Shown here in pieces: positions 8,651-17,060 of a stretch of 64,000 nucleotides of DNA. Both the position numbers and the translations under genes were made by a program. Every line of letters begins with the position of its first letter. Position 1 is the first letter of the stretch. A model generated the notes under the pieces. It saw only the letters and a list, made by a program, of their open reading frames with translations, searched no databases and was not told the origin of the DNA. The DNA is from Tenacibaculum gallaicum (lineage in GTDB: Bacteria; Bacteroidota; Bacteroidia; Flavobacteriales; Flavobacteriaceae): assembly GCF_003387615.1 (NCBI RefSeq), contig NZ_QUNS01000001.1, forward strand, positions 474,241 to 538,240, written 5' to 3'.

Positions 8651-9802
8651 TTAAGATTGAATTTTTTCTTCTTTGGTGTGTAGAAGACGTGTTAGTTTGA
8701 TAGATAAATCTAACAAAATAATTTTAGCATTTCCGTTTCTTTCAATGTGATATTGCGCGTCACTTACTTCCTTTTCAATGATTAAGATGTTGGCACTATG
8801 AACAAAGGGAGCAAATTTAGCAAGGTCAAAGTTTGCAGATTGAGTTTCTAAAAACACCAAATCTGGAGTTCCGTAGTTAAATAGTAAAGCTTGTCTAAAA
8901 AACTGTAAACAATATTGTAAAAACTGTTTTTGAGTTTCTCTACCAGATTTAGCAATCTCTTCTGACCAACCAATTAAATCTTGAATAACAGCAGCGTTTC
9001 CTTTAGCTCTAAAGGCAGCACGAATCCAGATAATAAACCATTGTTCAAAAACTAAATCGTTTGAGTTGTTGTTTAAAACATGTAGTGCCTTGTTGTAGTT
9101 TCCTTCCGATTGATGGGCGATTTTTACTGCTTCATTTTCTGATACACCTTTTTGTTTAATTAGATTATTAGCTATGTCACTTTCGCTTAACGCAGGAAAA
9201 TGTAATGCTTGACATCGAGATTTTATGGTGTTAATAATCTGTTCTTCATCTTCAGTAACAAGAATAAAAACAGTCTTACTTGGTGGTTCTTCAATTAGTT
9301 TTAATAATTTATTGGAGGCAGCAATATTCATTTTTTCAGCCATCCAAATAATCATTACTTTAAAACCACCTTCGTACGATTTTAATTGTAGTTTTTTTAC
9401 AATGTCTTCTGCCTCATCAACACCAATTTGGCCTTGTTTGTTTTCAACACCAATATGTTGTAACCAATTAAACAAACTTCCATAAGGTTGTTCTTTAATA
9501 AAAGTACGCCAATCCTCTAAAAATAAATTACTAACAGGGTGTTTTTTTACTGAATCATTCGTAGTTACTGGAAAAGCAAAATGTAAATCAGGGTGTTGTA
9601 GTTTGCTGCATTTTATATTGCAAGCTTCTACGTTATCAGAAAAATTACATAACAAGAATTGAGCATAGGCAATTGCCATAGGTAAAGTACCACTTCCTTC
9701 TTTACCAATAAAGAGTTGTGCATGCGGAATTCTATTGTTTTCAGCTGATTGCTGTAAGTGTTTTTTTATGTGTTCTTGCCCAATAATATTGTCGAAAGTC
9801 AT
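8651..9802 (-). CDS. holB: DNA polymerase III delta' subunit (clamp loader, HolB-like)
   Basis: The 383-aa AAA+ protein starts MTFDNIIGQEHIKKHLQQS and has HAQLFIGKEGSGTLPMAIAYA, where the Walker A Lys/Thr is degenerate as in delta' subunits. Further on are VMIIWMAEKMNIAASNKLLKLIEEP and TIKSRCQ (sensor 1/SRC motif). It is a structural AAA+ subunit of the clamp loader that puts the beta clamp on DNA. I start it at the ATG 9802 and not at the TTG codon at 9823, because the latter falls inside the promoter (GTTG-N19-TATATTTG). The mRNA is apparently leaderless. Confidence 0.9.
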   Translation of the reverse strand: MTFDNIIGQEHIKKHLQQSAENNRIPHAQLFIGKEGSGTLPMAIAYAQFLLCNFSDNVEACNIKCSKLQHPDLHFAFPVTTNDSVKKHPVSNLFLEDWRTFIKEQPYGSLFNWLQHIGVENKQGQIGVDEAEDIVKKLQLKSYEGGFKVMIIWMAEKMNIAASNKLLKLIEEPPSKTVFILVTEDEEQIINTIKSRCQALHFPALSESDIANNLIKQKGVSENEAVKIAHQSEGNYNKALHVLNNNSNDLVFEQWFIIWIRAAFRAKGNAAVIQDLIGWSEEIAKSGRETQKQFLQYCLQFFRQALLFNYGTPDLVFLETQSANFDLAKFAPFVHSANILIIEKEVSDAQYHIERNGNAKIILLDLSIKLTRLLHTKEEKIQS

Positions 9803-9806
9803 ACCA

Positions 9807-9837
9807 CAAATATAAGACATCAAACAAAGAGAACAAC
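9807..9837 (-). promoter_or_regulatory. holB promoter (consensus), 4 nt from the start codon
   Basis: On the minus strand GTTG (9834-9837), a 19-nt spacer and TATATTTG (9807-9814) are followed by only 4 nt before the ATG at 9802. This fixes the start and predicts an mRNA with almost no 5' UTR. Confidence 0.65.
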
Positions 9838-9873
9838 CTATTGTAAATAAATCATATATTGTGTCAGTATACT

Positions 9874-9892
9874 GTTTAGAATGATTCTATTT
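9874..9892. promoter_or_regulatory. Fur-like operator in the feoAB promoter
   Basis: A perfect inverted repeat TAGAAT-G-ATTCTA (9877-9889) lies exactly in the spacer upstream of the feoA -7 box. The same TTTAGA..TNTAAA core recurs in front of both TonB siderophore receptors here. Binding by Fur would occlude RNA polymerase when iron is plentiful (inference). Confidence 0.65.
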
Positions 9893-9895
9893 TAG

Positions 9896-9903
9896 TATAT
9901 TTG
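9896..9903 (+). promoter_or_regulatory. feoA -7 box
   Basis: TATATTTG followed by C, a full match to the Bacteroidota -7 consensus, 20 nt before the TTG start of feoA. Confidence 0.65.
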
Positions 9904-9923
9904 CAAGCTAAAAATATATATTT

Positions 9924-10148
9924 TTGAGTACTATCGCATCGTTACATTTAGGGGAAAAAGGAATTATATCTGAGGAGTGCTTAGATAAAATTCCGTTAAA
10001 ATTATTAGAAATGGGGTGTTTACCTGGAAGTGAAGTTGAATTACTTCAAATAGCCCCTTTAAAAGACCCGATGTATATATGCGTAAATGGAAGTCATTTA
10101 GCGATTCGAAAAGAAACAGCTTGTCAAATTTCAATCATTAAACTATAG
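9924..10148 (+). CDS. feoA: FeoA, ferrous iron transport accessory protein
   Basis: This is a 74-aa SH3-like FeoA domain protein: SLHLGEKGIISE, LLEMGCLPGSEVELLQIAPLKDPMYICVNG and LAIRKETACQI match the family from end to end. FeoA binds the cytoplasmic side of FeoB and is needed for Fe(II) uptake. No ATG is available; the start is the TTG at 9924 just after the A/T-rich leader, giving a family-typical N-terminus. feoB starts 3 nt after its stop, so the two are translationally linked. The promoter region carries the Fur-like palindrome. Confidence 0.9.
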   Translation: MSTIASLHLGEKGIISEECLDKIPLKLLEMGCLPGSEVELLQIAPLKDPMYICVNGSHLAIRKETACQISIIKL

Positions 10149-10151
10149 CTG

Positions 10152-12257
10152 ATGAGTAATCGTATTAATGTTGCGTTAATTGGAAACCCGAACACAGGAA
10201 AAACATCGTTGTTTAATCAGTTAACAGGTTTAAATCAAAAAGTAGGAAATTACCCAGGAGTTACTGTTGATAAAAAGCAAGGTATTTGTAAGCTACCTAA
10301 TGGTAAAAGTGCAACGATTACCGATTTACCAGGTACATACAGTATAAATCCAACTTCTTTAGATGAAAGTATTGTTTTAAAAGCATTAATGACAACTCAT
10401 CAAGAGGAAAAGCCTGATGTTATTGTTGTAGTTGCGGATATTGAAAACTTAAAACGAAACTTATTACTGTTTTCGCAAATTCAAGATTTAGAAGTTCCGA
10501 CGGTTTTAGCTTTAAACATGGCGGATCAATTACAGAGAAAAGGAATCTCTATAGACATACCTGCTTTAGAAAAAGAGTTACATACTAAAGTGGTGTTAAT
10601 GTCGGCAAGAACAAACGAAGGAGTTGGTGACTTAAAAGAAGCAGTAGCCAATTATGAATCGTTAAAAGTACATTCAAACTTTAACGAACTATCTAAAAAA
10701 ATAGATGCCACTTATTTTGAAAAGTTAGCTACTATAAGTAAAGAATTTACTTCGTATGAGCTGTGGATGATGCTAACGAAAAACCATACTCCGTTACTTT
10801 CTTCCTTAGAAAAAGAAAGAATAAAAGAGTTTGAAGGAGAAATTACAAAGCAAAAAAAGTATCAACATAAAGAAACTATATATAGATACCAGCAAATAAA
10901 TACTGTTTTAACTAAAACATATAAGGTAGATGCTTCTAAAGCAACTGATGTACGTAGTAAACTAGATAGAGTTTTTACCCATAAAATATTTGGGTATGTT
11001 ATTTTCTTTGGATTGTTATTGTTGATATTTCAGTCTATTTTCGATTGGGCATCTACTCCAATGGATCTTATCGATGGTTTATTTGCAAATATTGCAGAAT
11101 TTACAAAAGCACAACTACCAGCAGGAATGTTTACCGATTTACTTACCGAAGGAATTATCCCTGGAGTTGGTGGAGTAGTAATTTTTATACCTCAAATAGC
11201 CATTCTTTTCCTATTTATATCCATTCTTGAAGAAACAGGCTATATGAGTAGAGTAGTGTTTTTAATGGATAAAATTATGCGCCGCTTTGGAATGAGTGGT
11301 AAAAGTGTGATTCCGTTAATTTCAGGAACAGCCTGTGCTATTCCAGCAATTATGGCAACTCGAACCATTGCTAGTTGGAAAGAACGTTTAATTACTATTT
11401 TGGTAACACCTTTTACAACCTGTTCAGCACGATTACCGGTGTATGCAATTTTAATAGCATTAATTATTCCTGATACTAAGCTGTTTGGTTTTTTTAGTTT
11501 ACAAGGGTTTACTTTGTTAGCATTATATATTTTAGGTTTTGCAGCAGCAATTATCGCAGCATATATTTTGCATAAAACATTGAAAATTAAAAATAATTCA
11601 CTTTTTGTAGTTGAAATGCCTAACTATAAAATACCGTCAGTAAAGAATGTGTTTTTTGATGTGTTGGATAAAACAAAAGCATTTGTTTTTGGAGCAGGAA
11701 AAATCATTTTAGCAATTTCAATAGTGCTGTGGTTTTTAGCATCTCATGGACCATCATCTTATGAAAATGCCGAAAAAAATGTGGTAGAAAGTGTAGCGAA
11801 TCAAGAATTATCAGAAGAAGATTTGGCTAAAAAAGTAGCTTCTGCTAAGCTAGCAAACTCATATATAGGTATCGCAGGAAAAACAATAGAACCAGTTGTT
11901 AAACCATTGGGTTATGACTGGAAAATAGGTATTGGGTTAATTAGTTCTTTTGCTGCAAGAGAGGTGTTTATTGGTACATTAGCAACTATTTACAGTGTTG
12001 AAGATGATGGAGAGGATACTACTACGATAAAACAAAAAATGGCATCGGAGGTGAATCTTGTTACAGGAGAGAAGAGATTCAATCTTGCTACAGGAATTTC
12101 TTTATTATTGTTTTATGCATTTGCAATGCAGTGTATGGCAACATTGGCAATTGTAAAAAGAGAAACAAGAAGTTGGAAGTGGCCAATAGTTCAACTAGTA
12201 AGTATGGGAGCTTTGGCGTATTTGTCAGCATTTATAGCCTATCAAATCTTAAGATAA
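10152..12257 (+). CDS. feoB: FeoB, ferrous iron transporter with G-protein domain
   Basis: The 701-aa inner-membrane Fe(II) transporter has a Ras-like G domain with G1 GNPNTGKTS (residues 11-19), G3 DLPG (58-61) and G4 NMAD (122-125). A helical guanine-dissociation-inhibitor region follows, then two Gate domains with conserved pore Cys residues (GTACAIPAIMATR and FTTCSARLPVYA). The length fits flavobacterial FeoB. It follows feoA with 3 nt spacing and overlaps the next small gene by 1 nt. With the siderophore locus at 24-47 kb, this window holds both ferrous and ferric acquisition routes. Confidence 0.97.
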   Translation: MSNRINVALIGNPNTGKTSLFNQLTGLNQKVGNYPGVTVDKKQGICKLPNGKSATITDLPGTYSINPTSLDESIVLKALMTTHQEEKPDVIVVVADIENLKRNLLLFSQIQDLEVPTVLALNMADQLQRKGISIDIPALEKELHTKVVLMSARTNEGVGDLKEAVANYESLKVHSNFNELSKKIDATYFEKLATISKEFTSYELWMMLTKNHTPLLSSLEKERIKEFEGEITKQKKYQHKETIYRYQQINTVLTKTYKVDASKATDVRSKLDRVFTHKIFGYVIFFGLLLLIFQSIFDWASTPMDLIDGLFANIAEFTKAQLPAGMFTDLLTEGIIPGVGGVVIFIPQIAILFLFISILEETGYMSRVVFLMDKIMRRFGMSGKSVIPLISGTACAIPAIMATRTIASWKERLITILVTPFTTCSARLPVYAILIALIIPDTKLFGFFSLQGFTLLALYILGFAAAIIAAYILHKTLKIKNNSLFVVEMPNYKIPSVKNVFFDVLDKTKAFVFGAGKIILAISIVLWFLASHGPSSYENAEKNVVESVANQELSEEDLAKKVASAKLANSYIGIAGKTIEPVVKPLGYDWKIGIGLISSFAAREVFIGTLATIYSVEDDGEDTTTIKQKMASEVNLVTGEKRFNLATGISLLLFYAFAMQCMATLAIVKRETRSWKWPIVQLVSMGALAYLSAFIAYQILR

Positions 12258-12373
12258 TGCAAGAAATTATAACATATACAGTTGTTTGTGGAGCTGTTAT
12301 TTTTTTAGTGAAAAAATTCTTTTTCAAATCTAAAAAAAGTAGTGGTTGTGATACAAACTGTAACTGCTCGTAA
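12257..12373 (+). CDS. FeoB-associated Cys-rich membrane protein
   Basis: A 38-aa ORF starts at the ATG overlapping the last base of the feoB stop codon (TAATG arrangement). It encodes one hydrophobic helix (TVVCGAVIFLVKKFFF), a basic Lys patch and a Cys-rich tail (SSGCDTNCNCS). This matches the FeoB-associated Cys-rich family, small proteins encoded directly after feoB in many Bacteroidota and Firmicutes. The tail could hand on or shield Fe(II); that is inference. A longer ORF in another frame over the same bases is a shadow of feoB. Confidence 0.8.
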   Translation: MQEIITYTVVCGAVIFLVKKFFFKSKKSSGCDTNCNCS

Positions 12374-12474
12374 AAGAGAAAGTAGATATTACTACTGCTT
12401 TTTGTAAAAAAATGTATGTTTGTGGTATTATACTTGTGGGTAACAGGTAACTTATAATTTAGTAAAAAAATAAA

Positions 12475-12978
12475 ATGAAAAAAATAGTATTAACAGTTGT
12501 GGTTTTTGTTAGCTCTTTTACGTATGCACAGCAAGAATTGAAAGTAGATTTACTAGATGCATTAGCTTTTAAAACGTTGGAAGTATCTTATGAACACTAC
12601 ACAACTGATCGCTCTTCAATTGGTATTTCAGCGTTATTTAACTTTGAAAAAAAATCAGCAGATTTTAGATATAACGAAGAACGAATGTTCACTCCGTTTT
12701 TCCGTCATTATTTTACCAATAATAGTAATTGGAACTATTTTGGAGAAGTTTTTATGGGAATTAATACAGGAGAAAGAGAAGTTGAAGTTCAAGGAAGTAC
12801 AACAAAACAATATAAAGAGTATACAGACGGAGCTTTAGGTTTAGCATTTGGTTCAAAATATGTGTCTTCAGGTGGTTTTGTTCTTGATGTATATGGAGGT
12901 TTAGGAAGAAATCTATTTACTACTGAAGCTCGTTCTATAGTGCCTAGAGTAGGGATAAATTTAGGGTATCGTTTTTAA
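12475..12978 (+). CDS. Small outer-membrane beta-barrel protein
   Basis: This 167-aa protein has a clear signal peptide (MKKIVLTVVVFVSSFTYAQ) and a mature part of alternating hydrophobic/polar strands ending in a terminal aromatic (GINLGYRF), as required for outer-membrane insertion. It resembles the DUF3575-type or small-barrel proteins of flavobacteria. A TATGTTTG box at 12415-12422 is a possible -7 element. It follows the feo operon but across about 100 nt, so it is probably separate. The function is unknown. Confidence 0.78.
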   Translation: MKKIVLTVVVFVSSFTYAQQELKVDLLDALAFKTLEVSYEHYTTDRSSIGISALFNFEKKSADFRYNEERMFTPFFRHYFTNNSNWNYFGEVFMGINTGEREVEVQGSTTKQYKEYTDGALGLAFGSKYVSSGGFVLDVYGGLGRNLFTTEARSIVPRVGINLGYRF

Positions 12979-13001
12979 GATATTCACTCAAATAAAAATA
13001 T

Positions 13002-13024
13002 AAAGCTCGCTATTGTGAGCTTTT
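13002..13024 (+). terminator. Short terminator-like hairpin
   Basis: Arms AAAGCTC / GAGCTTT (7 bp) with an 8-nt loop and a following TTTTAT, located after the outer-membrane protein gene and before the convergent brnQ. Confidence 0.45.
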
Positions 13025-13080
13025 ATAGTTTATGGGGATAATGTTATTTCAATTGACAAAAAAACGTAATAAATAAGGGA

Positions 13081-14367
13081 CTATTCAGTTGAAATTGACC
13101 TTTTGTATCTAATCAAGTTAGCAAAGACAAAACTCAAGATAGCAGGCAATACCCAGCCCAAATTATGATTGGCAAAAGGAATGTTGTTTTTTATCTCAAT
13201 TAAGTAGTTAGGGTTGATAATAAACCCTAAAAAATCAGGGATGCTAAATAAAAAGGTTACTCCCACTACAATTTTAAAAACTAAAGTTGAGGTGTATTTT
13301 TCAGGAAGTACATTTAGTACAATTAAAATAATAGTTATTGGATAAATAAACATTAGAGCAGGTAATGCAATATTGATGATGTATTTTACATCAAACTGAC
13401 CTACAACAATTCCTAGTAAACAGGCAATAATAGCAGTAATTGTAAAAACCTTTTGAGAATTATTACTAATCCCTTTAAAATAATCGGCAGTACCTGTAAT
13501 AATTCCAACAGCAGTTGTAAAACAGGCCAAAGCAACTAAAACACTAAGAAAAACACTTCCTATATTTCCTAAAGTCTGATTACTCAAAGAATTTAAGATC
13601 TCTGTTCTATTAGCGCTTTCAGAAAAGGTAGAACTAAATAAAACACCGTTATAAATAAGACCAGCATAAATAATTAACAATCCTATACCAGCAATAAAGC
13701 CAGCTTTGGTAATTAGCTCTTTTTTCTCTTCAAAAGTTGTGTTTGTATTAAAATTCATTGAAATAACTAAAACACCACCAACAACTATAGAAGCGATAGC
13801 ATCAAAGGTTTGGTATCCTTCTAGTAACCCATCAACAAAAGGAGCTTTAAAAGTAGTTGGAGTTATTGTATCAGGAGCTGTAAAAACTCCAACAAAAATA
13901 ATAGCCAATAAAATACATATAATAAGAGGGGTTAAAAACTTACCTAATAGGCTTAGTACTTTTGATCGGTTCAAGGTAAAAAGAAAAACAAGTCCGAAAT
14001 AAATTGTACTAGTAATTAAAGAACTACTGTTACTAAAATAAGGAGCAATAGCCATTTCATGAGTAACTGATGCTGTTCTAGGTGCAGGTAAAGCAATACA
14101 GATAGTGTATACAACAAAACAATAAATAAGGCTAAAAGTAGGAGACACTTTTTTGCCAAAATCATACATAGTACCTTGTAGCTTAGCATGTGCTAAAATA
14201 CCTAGCATAGGAATAAAAATAGCAGTAATAAAAAAACCAATAGTTACCCAAAACCACAAATAACCAGCATTTTTTCCTAAAAAAGGAGGTAAAATTAAAT
14301 TACCAGCTCCAAAAAACATTGAAAATAAAGCAAATCCGTTTATAAATATCTCCTTAGTTTTGTGCAT
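13081..14367 (-). CDS. brnQ: Branched-chain amino acid transporter, BrnQ/LIVCS family
   Basis: The 428-aa polytopic membrane protein has about 12 hydrophobic segments. The N-terminal signature GFALFSMFFGAGNLILPPFLG and the following ALPAPRTASVTHEMAI are diagnostic of LIVCS cation-coupled Leu/Ile/Val symporters. It is a single-gene unit, divergent from the alpha/beta hydrolase gene with only 39 nt between the starts, so the two promoters must overlap. Confidence 0.93.
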   Translation of the reverse strand: MHKTKEIFINGFALFSMFFGAGNLILPPFLGKNAGYLWFWVTIGFFITAIFIPMLGILAHAKLQGTMYDFGKKVSPTFSLIYCFVVYTICIALPAPRTASVTHEMAIAPYFSNSSSLITSTIYFGLVFLFTLNRSKVLSLLGKFLTPLIICILLAIIFVGVFTAPDTITPTTFKAPFVDGLLEGYQTFDAIASIVVGGVLVISMNFNTNTTFEEKKELITKAGFIAGIGLLIIYAGLIYNGVLFSSTFSESANRTEILNSLSNQTLGNIGSVFLSVLVALACFTTAVGIITGTADYFKGISNNSQKVFTITAIIACLLGIVVGQFDVKYIINIALPALMFIYPITIILIVLNVLPEKYTSTLVFKIVVGVTFLFSIPDFLGFIINPNYLIEIKNNIPFANHNLGWVLPAILSFVFANLIRYKRSISTE

Positions 14368-14406
14368 TGCCTAACAAATTAGTAAGCGACGAATATACAT
14401 TAAAAA

Positions 14407-15180
14407 ATGATTGCAAAATTTAAAGAAACAACCGTTTTTTACACTGATACTGGTAAAGGAAACTGTGTTGTTTTATTACATGGGTTTCTAGAAAACAGTA
14501 CGATGTGGAATGCCGTGATTGAAGAATTGTCTAAAAAAAACCGTGTAATTTGCATTGACCTATTGGGGCATGGGAAAACAGGGTGTGTTGGGTATATACA
14601 TACTATGGAAGAAATGGCTGAAGCAGTTAAATCTGTGTTAAGAGAATTAAAAATCCGTCGATCTATTTTTGTAGGACATTCAATGGGAGGTTATGCTGCT
14701 TTAGCTTTTGCAGAAAAATATTCGAAAAATGTAAAAGGAATATGCTTGATGAACTCTACCGCTCAAGCAGATAGTGAAGGGCGAAAAAAACTAAGAATTA
14801 GAGCAAATGAAATGGCAAAAGAAAACTACGAGACATTAGTGAAAATGTCGATAAGTAACTTATTTGCAGAAAATATGCGCTCGCAATTATCTAAAGAAAT
14901 AGAGAAAATAAGGGGGGAAGCCTTAAAAATACCAGTTAGAGGATACATTGCAGCTACAGAAGGAATGCGTTTGCGAAACAACAAAGAAGCTACATTACAA
15001 ACAATAGAAAAGCGGTTAATAATCGCTGGAAAAAGCGACCCAATATTAAATTACCTTATTGTTGAAGAAGAAGCTAAGAGGACCAGGACCTCATTAATTA
15101 CATTGCCAAACGGGCATATGAGTCATGTAGAAGCTAAAGAAGAATTACTAAAAGCATTAATCAACTTTATAAGAGCTTGA
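14407..15180 (+). CDS. Alpha/beta hydrolase
   Basis: This 257-aa cytoplasmic protein (no signal peptide) has the canonical alpha/beta-hydrolase triad: HG oxyanion motif VVLLHGFLENSTMW, nucleophile elbow GHSMGG (Ser about residue 95), acid in AGKSDPIL, and His in LPNGHMSHVEA. Related proteins include esterases, MenH-like and haloperoxidase-like enzymes; the substrate is not predictable. It is divergent from brnQ and followed by upp after 43 nt. Confidence 0.85.
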   Translation: MIAKFKETTVFYTDTGKGNCVVLLHGFLENSTMWNAVIEELSKKNRVICIDLLGHGKTGCVGYIHTMEEMAEAVKSVLRELKIRRSIFVGHSMGGYAALAFAEKYSKNVKGICLMNSTAQADSEGRKKLRIRANEMAKENYETLVKMSISNLFAENMRSQLSKEIEKIRGEALKIPVRGYIAATEGMRLRNNKEATLQTIEKRLIIAGKSDPILNYLIVEEEAKRTRTSLITLPNGHMSHVEAKEELLKALINFIRA

Positions 15181-15191
15181 TAAAATTCTAT

Positions 15192-15199
15192 TACTTTTG
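15192..15199 (+). promoter_or_regulatory. Probable upp -7 box
   Basis: TACTTTTG (TAnnTTTG) 24 nt upstream of the upp ATG. The -33 region is not convincing. Confidence 0.4.
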
Positions 15200-15223
15200 T
15201 AGGATACAAAAAGAATATACTTC

Positions 15224-15877
15224 ATGAAAACTCATCACTTAGCCAAACAAAACTCTATTCTTAATAAATTCTTAGCAGAACTTAGAGACGTCTCTATTCA
15301 AAAAGATTCAATGCGTTTTCGTAGAAATATTGAACGAATAGGTGAAGTTTTAGGGTACGAATTAAGTAAAGAGTTACACTATAACGTCAAAGAAATAACA
15401 ACACCTTTAGGAACGAAAAAGGTAGAGTTACCAGCAAATGATATAGTATTATGTTCTATTCTTAGAGCAGGATTACCGCTACATAATGGAATGTTAAACT
15501 ATTTTGACGATGTAGAAAATGCGTTTATTTCAGCATATCGTCATCATCCTAATAATGATGAAGAATTTGAAATAGTAGTAGAGTATTTTGCATCACCTTC
15601 TATTGATGGAAAAATAGTATTGTTAGTAGACCCGATGTTAGCAACAGGTCGATCAATGGTTGAGGTTTATGAAGGGATAAAAAAGTATGGAACACCAAAA
15701 GAAATAATAATAGCTTCGGTTATTGGTTCAGTAGAAGGTGTAGAATACGTTGCTAAACATTTACCTGAAAGTACTACTTTATGGATTGGCGACATTGATG
15801 AAAAATTAAATGATAAAGGCTATATAGTACCAGGTTTAGGAGATGCTGGAGATTTAGCTTACGGAGTTAAATTATAG
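15224..15877 (+). CDS. upp: Uracil phosphoribosyltransferase
   Basis: The enzyme salvages uracil to UMP using PRPP. The 217-aa sequence has CSILRAGLPLHNGM near residue 80, the PRPP-binding loop VDPMLATGRS (residues 135-144) and the uracil-binding C-terminus IVPGLGDAGDLAYG. The length is normal for the family. It converges on the DUF6427 gene, ending 1 nt before that gene's stop. Confidence 0.96.
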   Translation: MKTHHLAKQNSILNKFLAELRDVSIQKDSMRFRRNIERIGEVLGYELSKELHYNVKEITTPLGTKKVELPANDIVLCSILRAGLPLHNGMLNYFDDVENAFISAYRHHPNNDEEFEIVVEYFASPSIDGKIVLLVDPMLATGRSMVEVYEGIKKYGTPKEIIIASVIGSVEGVEYVAKHLPESTTLWIGDIDEKLNDKGYIVPGLGDAGDLAYGVKL

Positions 15878-15878
15878 T

Positions 15879-16784
15879 TTACACGACAGTGTTTAGAGTA
15901 AACGAAGCTATTAAGAATAGAATAATAATAACATCAGCGTACCATTTTTTTTGAAAAAACTCTATTCCGTTAGCTAGAACAACTGAAAGGGGAAAGAACA
16001 CATATAAAAACTCGCTTCCAGAACCATCTTCAACTAAAAGTAAAATAGCTGTAGTAATTACGAGATGAGTAAGAATCAATATCCAGTTTTTTCTAAACTT
16101 ATTCTTAACAGAGAGTGCTTTGGGGCTTTTTAAAAGAATAGAAGCTACCAAAAAAAAGCTTATAAAAAGAATAGGGAATAAATACTTTTCATGAGAATAA
16201 AAGCTTAAATCGGGATAAAAATTCCAATCAAAAAGTAACCAGAATTTATCAATTTCATCATGCCAATAATAGTATGTAAAGTGCAAAAAAACAGGAGCTA
16301 AAAAACCAATTACAGGCGTTAGAAGTGTTTGATAGGTAAATCGTTGGTGTAAAAATATAGAAAAGTAAAGTAATACAAGTAATAGAGGAGCATAAGGCTC
16401 TATTAAAAATGAAATTCCAAGCCACAAACCACCGTCAAACAACTTATGAAAAATGTTTTTTGAAGATTGTAAGCTGTATACTTTTCGTAGGAAAAGAAGT
16501 ATAGTTAAGTTGGCATAAAAAGTTTTATTTACCTGTATCGTATCAGGAAAAAAACCAATTAATATTACAAAAAATAAAAAAGCAAAAGAATTATCATAAG
16601 TCAATAGGTTTTTTGCAATGATAAAATTGTACACTGAAAAAACAACTAAAAACCAACCAAGTTCTTTAACAAGGTTGAAAGATAATTCCTTAGAAAAAAT
16701 ACTAAAAACAAAATACCCTAAAAACAGTACAAAAAGTACAATAAAATTTATAGGTTTAGATTTACCGAAAAAATTGGCTAACAT
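15879..16784 (-). CDS. DUF6427 family membrane protein
   Basis: This 301-aa polytopic membrane protein has roughly 8-9 hydrophobic segments, Phe/Leu/Ile-rich, with no catalytic motif that I can see. It resembles the DUF6427 proteins of Flavobacteriaceae, which typically sit head-to-head with a small DUF6341 protein as here (starts 43 nt apart). The gene pair is conserved but functionally uncharacterised, as far as I know. Confidence 0.7.
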   Translation of the reverse strand: MLANFFGKSKPINFIVLFVLFLGYFVFSIFSKELSFNLVKELGWFLVVFSVYNFIIAKNLLTYDNSFAFLFFVILIGFFPDTIQVNKTFYANLTILLFLRKVYSLQSSKNIFHKLFDGGLWLGISFLIEPYAPLLLVLLYFSIFLHQRFTYQTLLTPVIGFLAPVFLHFTYYYWHDEIDKFWLLFDWNFYPDLSFYSHEKYLFPILFISFFLVASILLKSPKALSVKNKFRKNWILILTHLVITTAILLLVEDGSGSEFLYVFFPLSVVLANGIEFFQKKWYADVIIILFLIASFTLNTVV

Positions 16785-16796
16785 TGTTTCTTTTTA

Positions 16797-16804
16797 TATT
16801 TTTG
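16797..16804 (+). promoter_or_regulatory. -7 box for the DUF6341-trmB unit
   Basis: TATTTTTG followed by C, preceded by TTG at 16774-16776 (20-nt spacing), 23 nt upstream of the ATG at 16827. Confidence 0.55.
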
Positions 16805-16826
16805 CAGCTGTAAAGATACTTAAGAT

Positions 16827-17048
16827 ATGATAGCAGGCAATATTTTTAGATGGATTGGTAGTTTATTTACCGACTTTTTATTTGCACCATTTAATTGGTT
16901 ACGTTTAACAGTAGCTAAATCAGATGCAGGTTGGTGGACCTCAAACGCTGTAAACTGGTTCTTTTTATTAGTCCTATTAGTATTATTTGCTTATTGGATG
17001 AAAGAAGCTGCTCGTTTTAAAAGAGAAGGAACAGAAGATAGAGCCTAA
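16827..17048 (+). CDS. DUF6341 family small membrane protein
   Basis: The 73-aa protein reads IFRWIGSLFTDFLFAPFNWLR, then a central WWTSNAVNWFFLLVLLVLF transmembrane helix and a charged C-terminus (KEAARFKREGTEDRA). This pattern matches the small uracil-phosphoribosyltransferase-neighbour proteins of flavobacteria now called DUF6341. It is followed by trmB after 12 nt and is divergent from its usual partner DUF6427. The function is unknown. Confidence 0.7.
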   Translation: MIAGNIFRWIGSLFTDFLFAPFNWLRLTVAKSDAGWWTSNAVNWFFLLVLLVLFAYWMKEAARFKREGTEDRA

Positions 17049-17060
17049 TTTCTATATACT

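Noticed and set aside
9803..9823. Upstream start for holB at 9823
   Set aside because: That codon (TTG) and following bases form part of a consensus promoter; the ATG at 9802 matches the family N-terminus.
12131..12373. An 80-aa ORF spanning the feoB end
   Set aside because: It is in another frame of feoB for most of its length; only its last 38 codons, starting at the ATG overlapping the feoB stop, form a credible gene.
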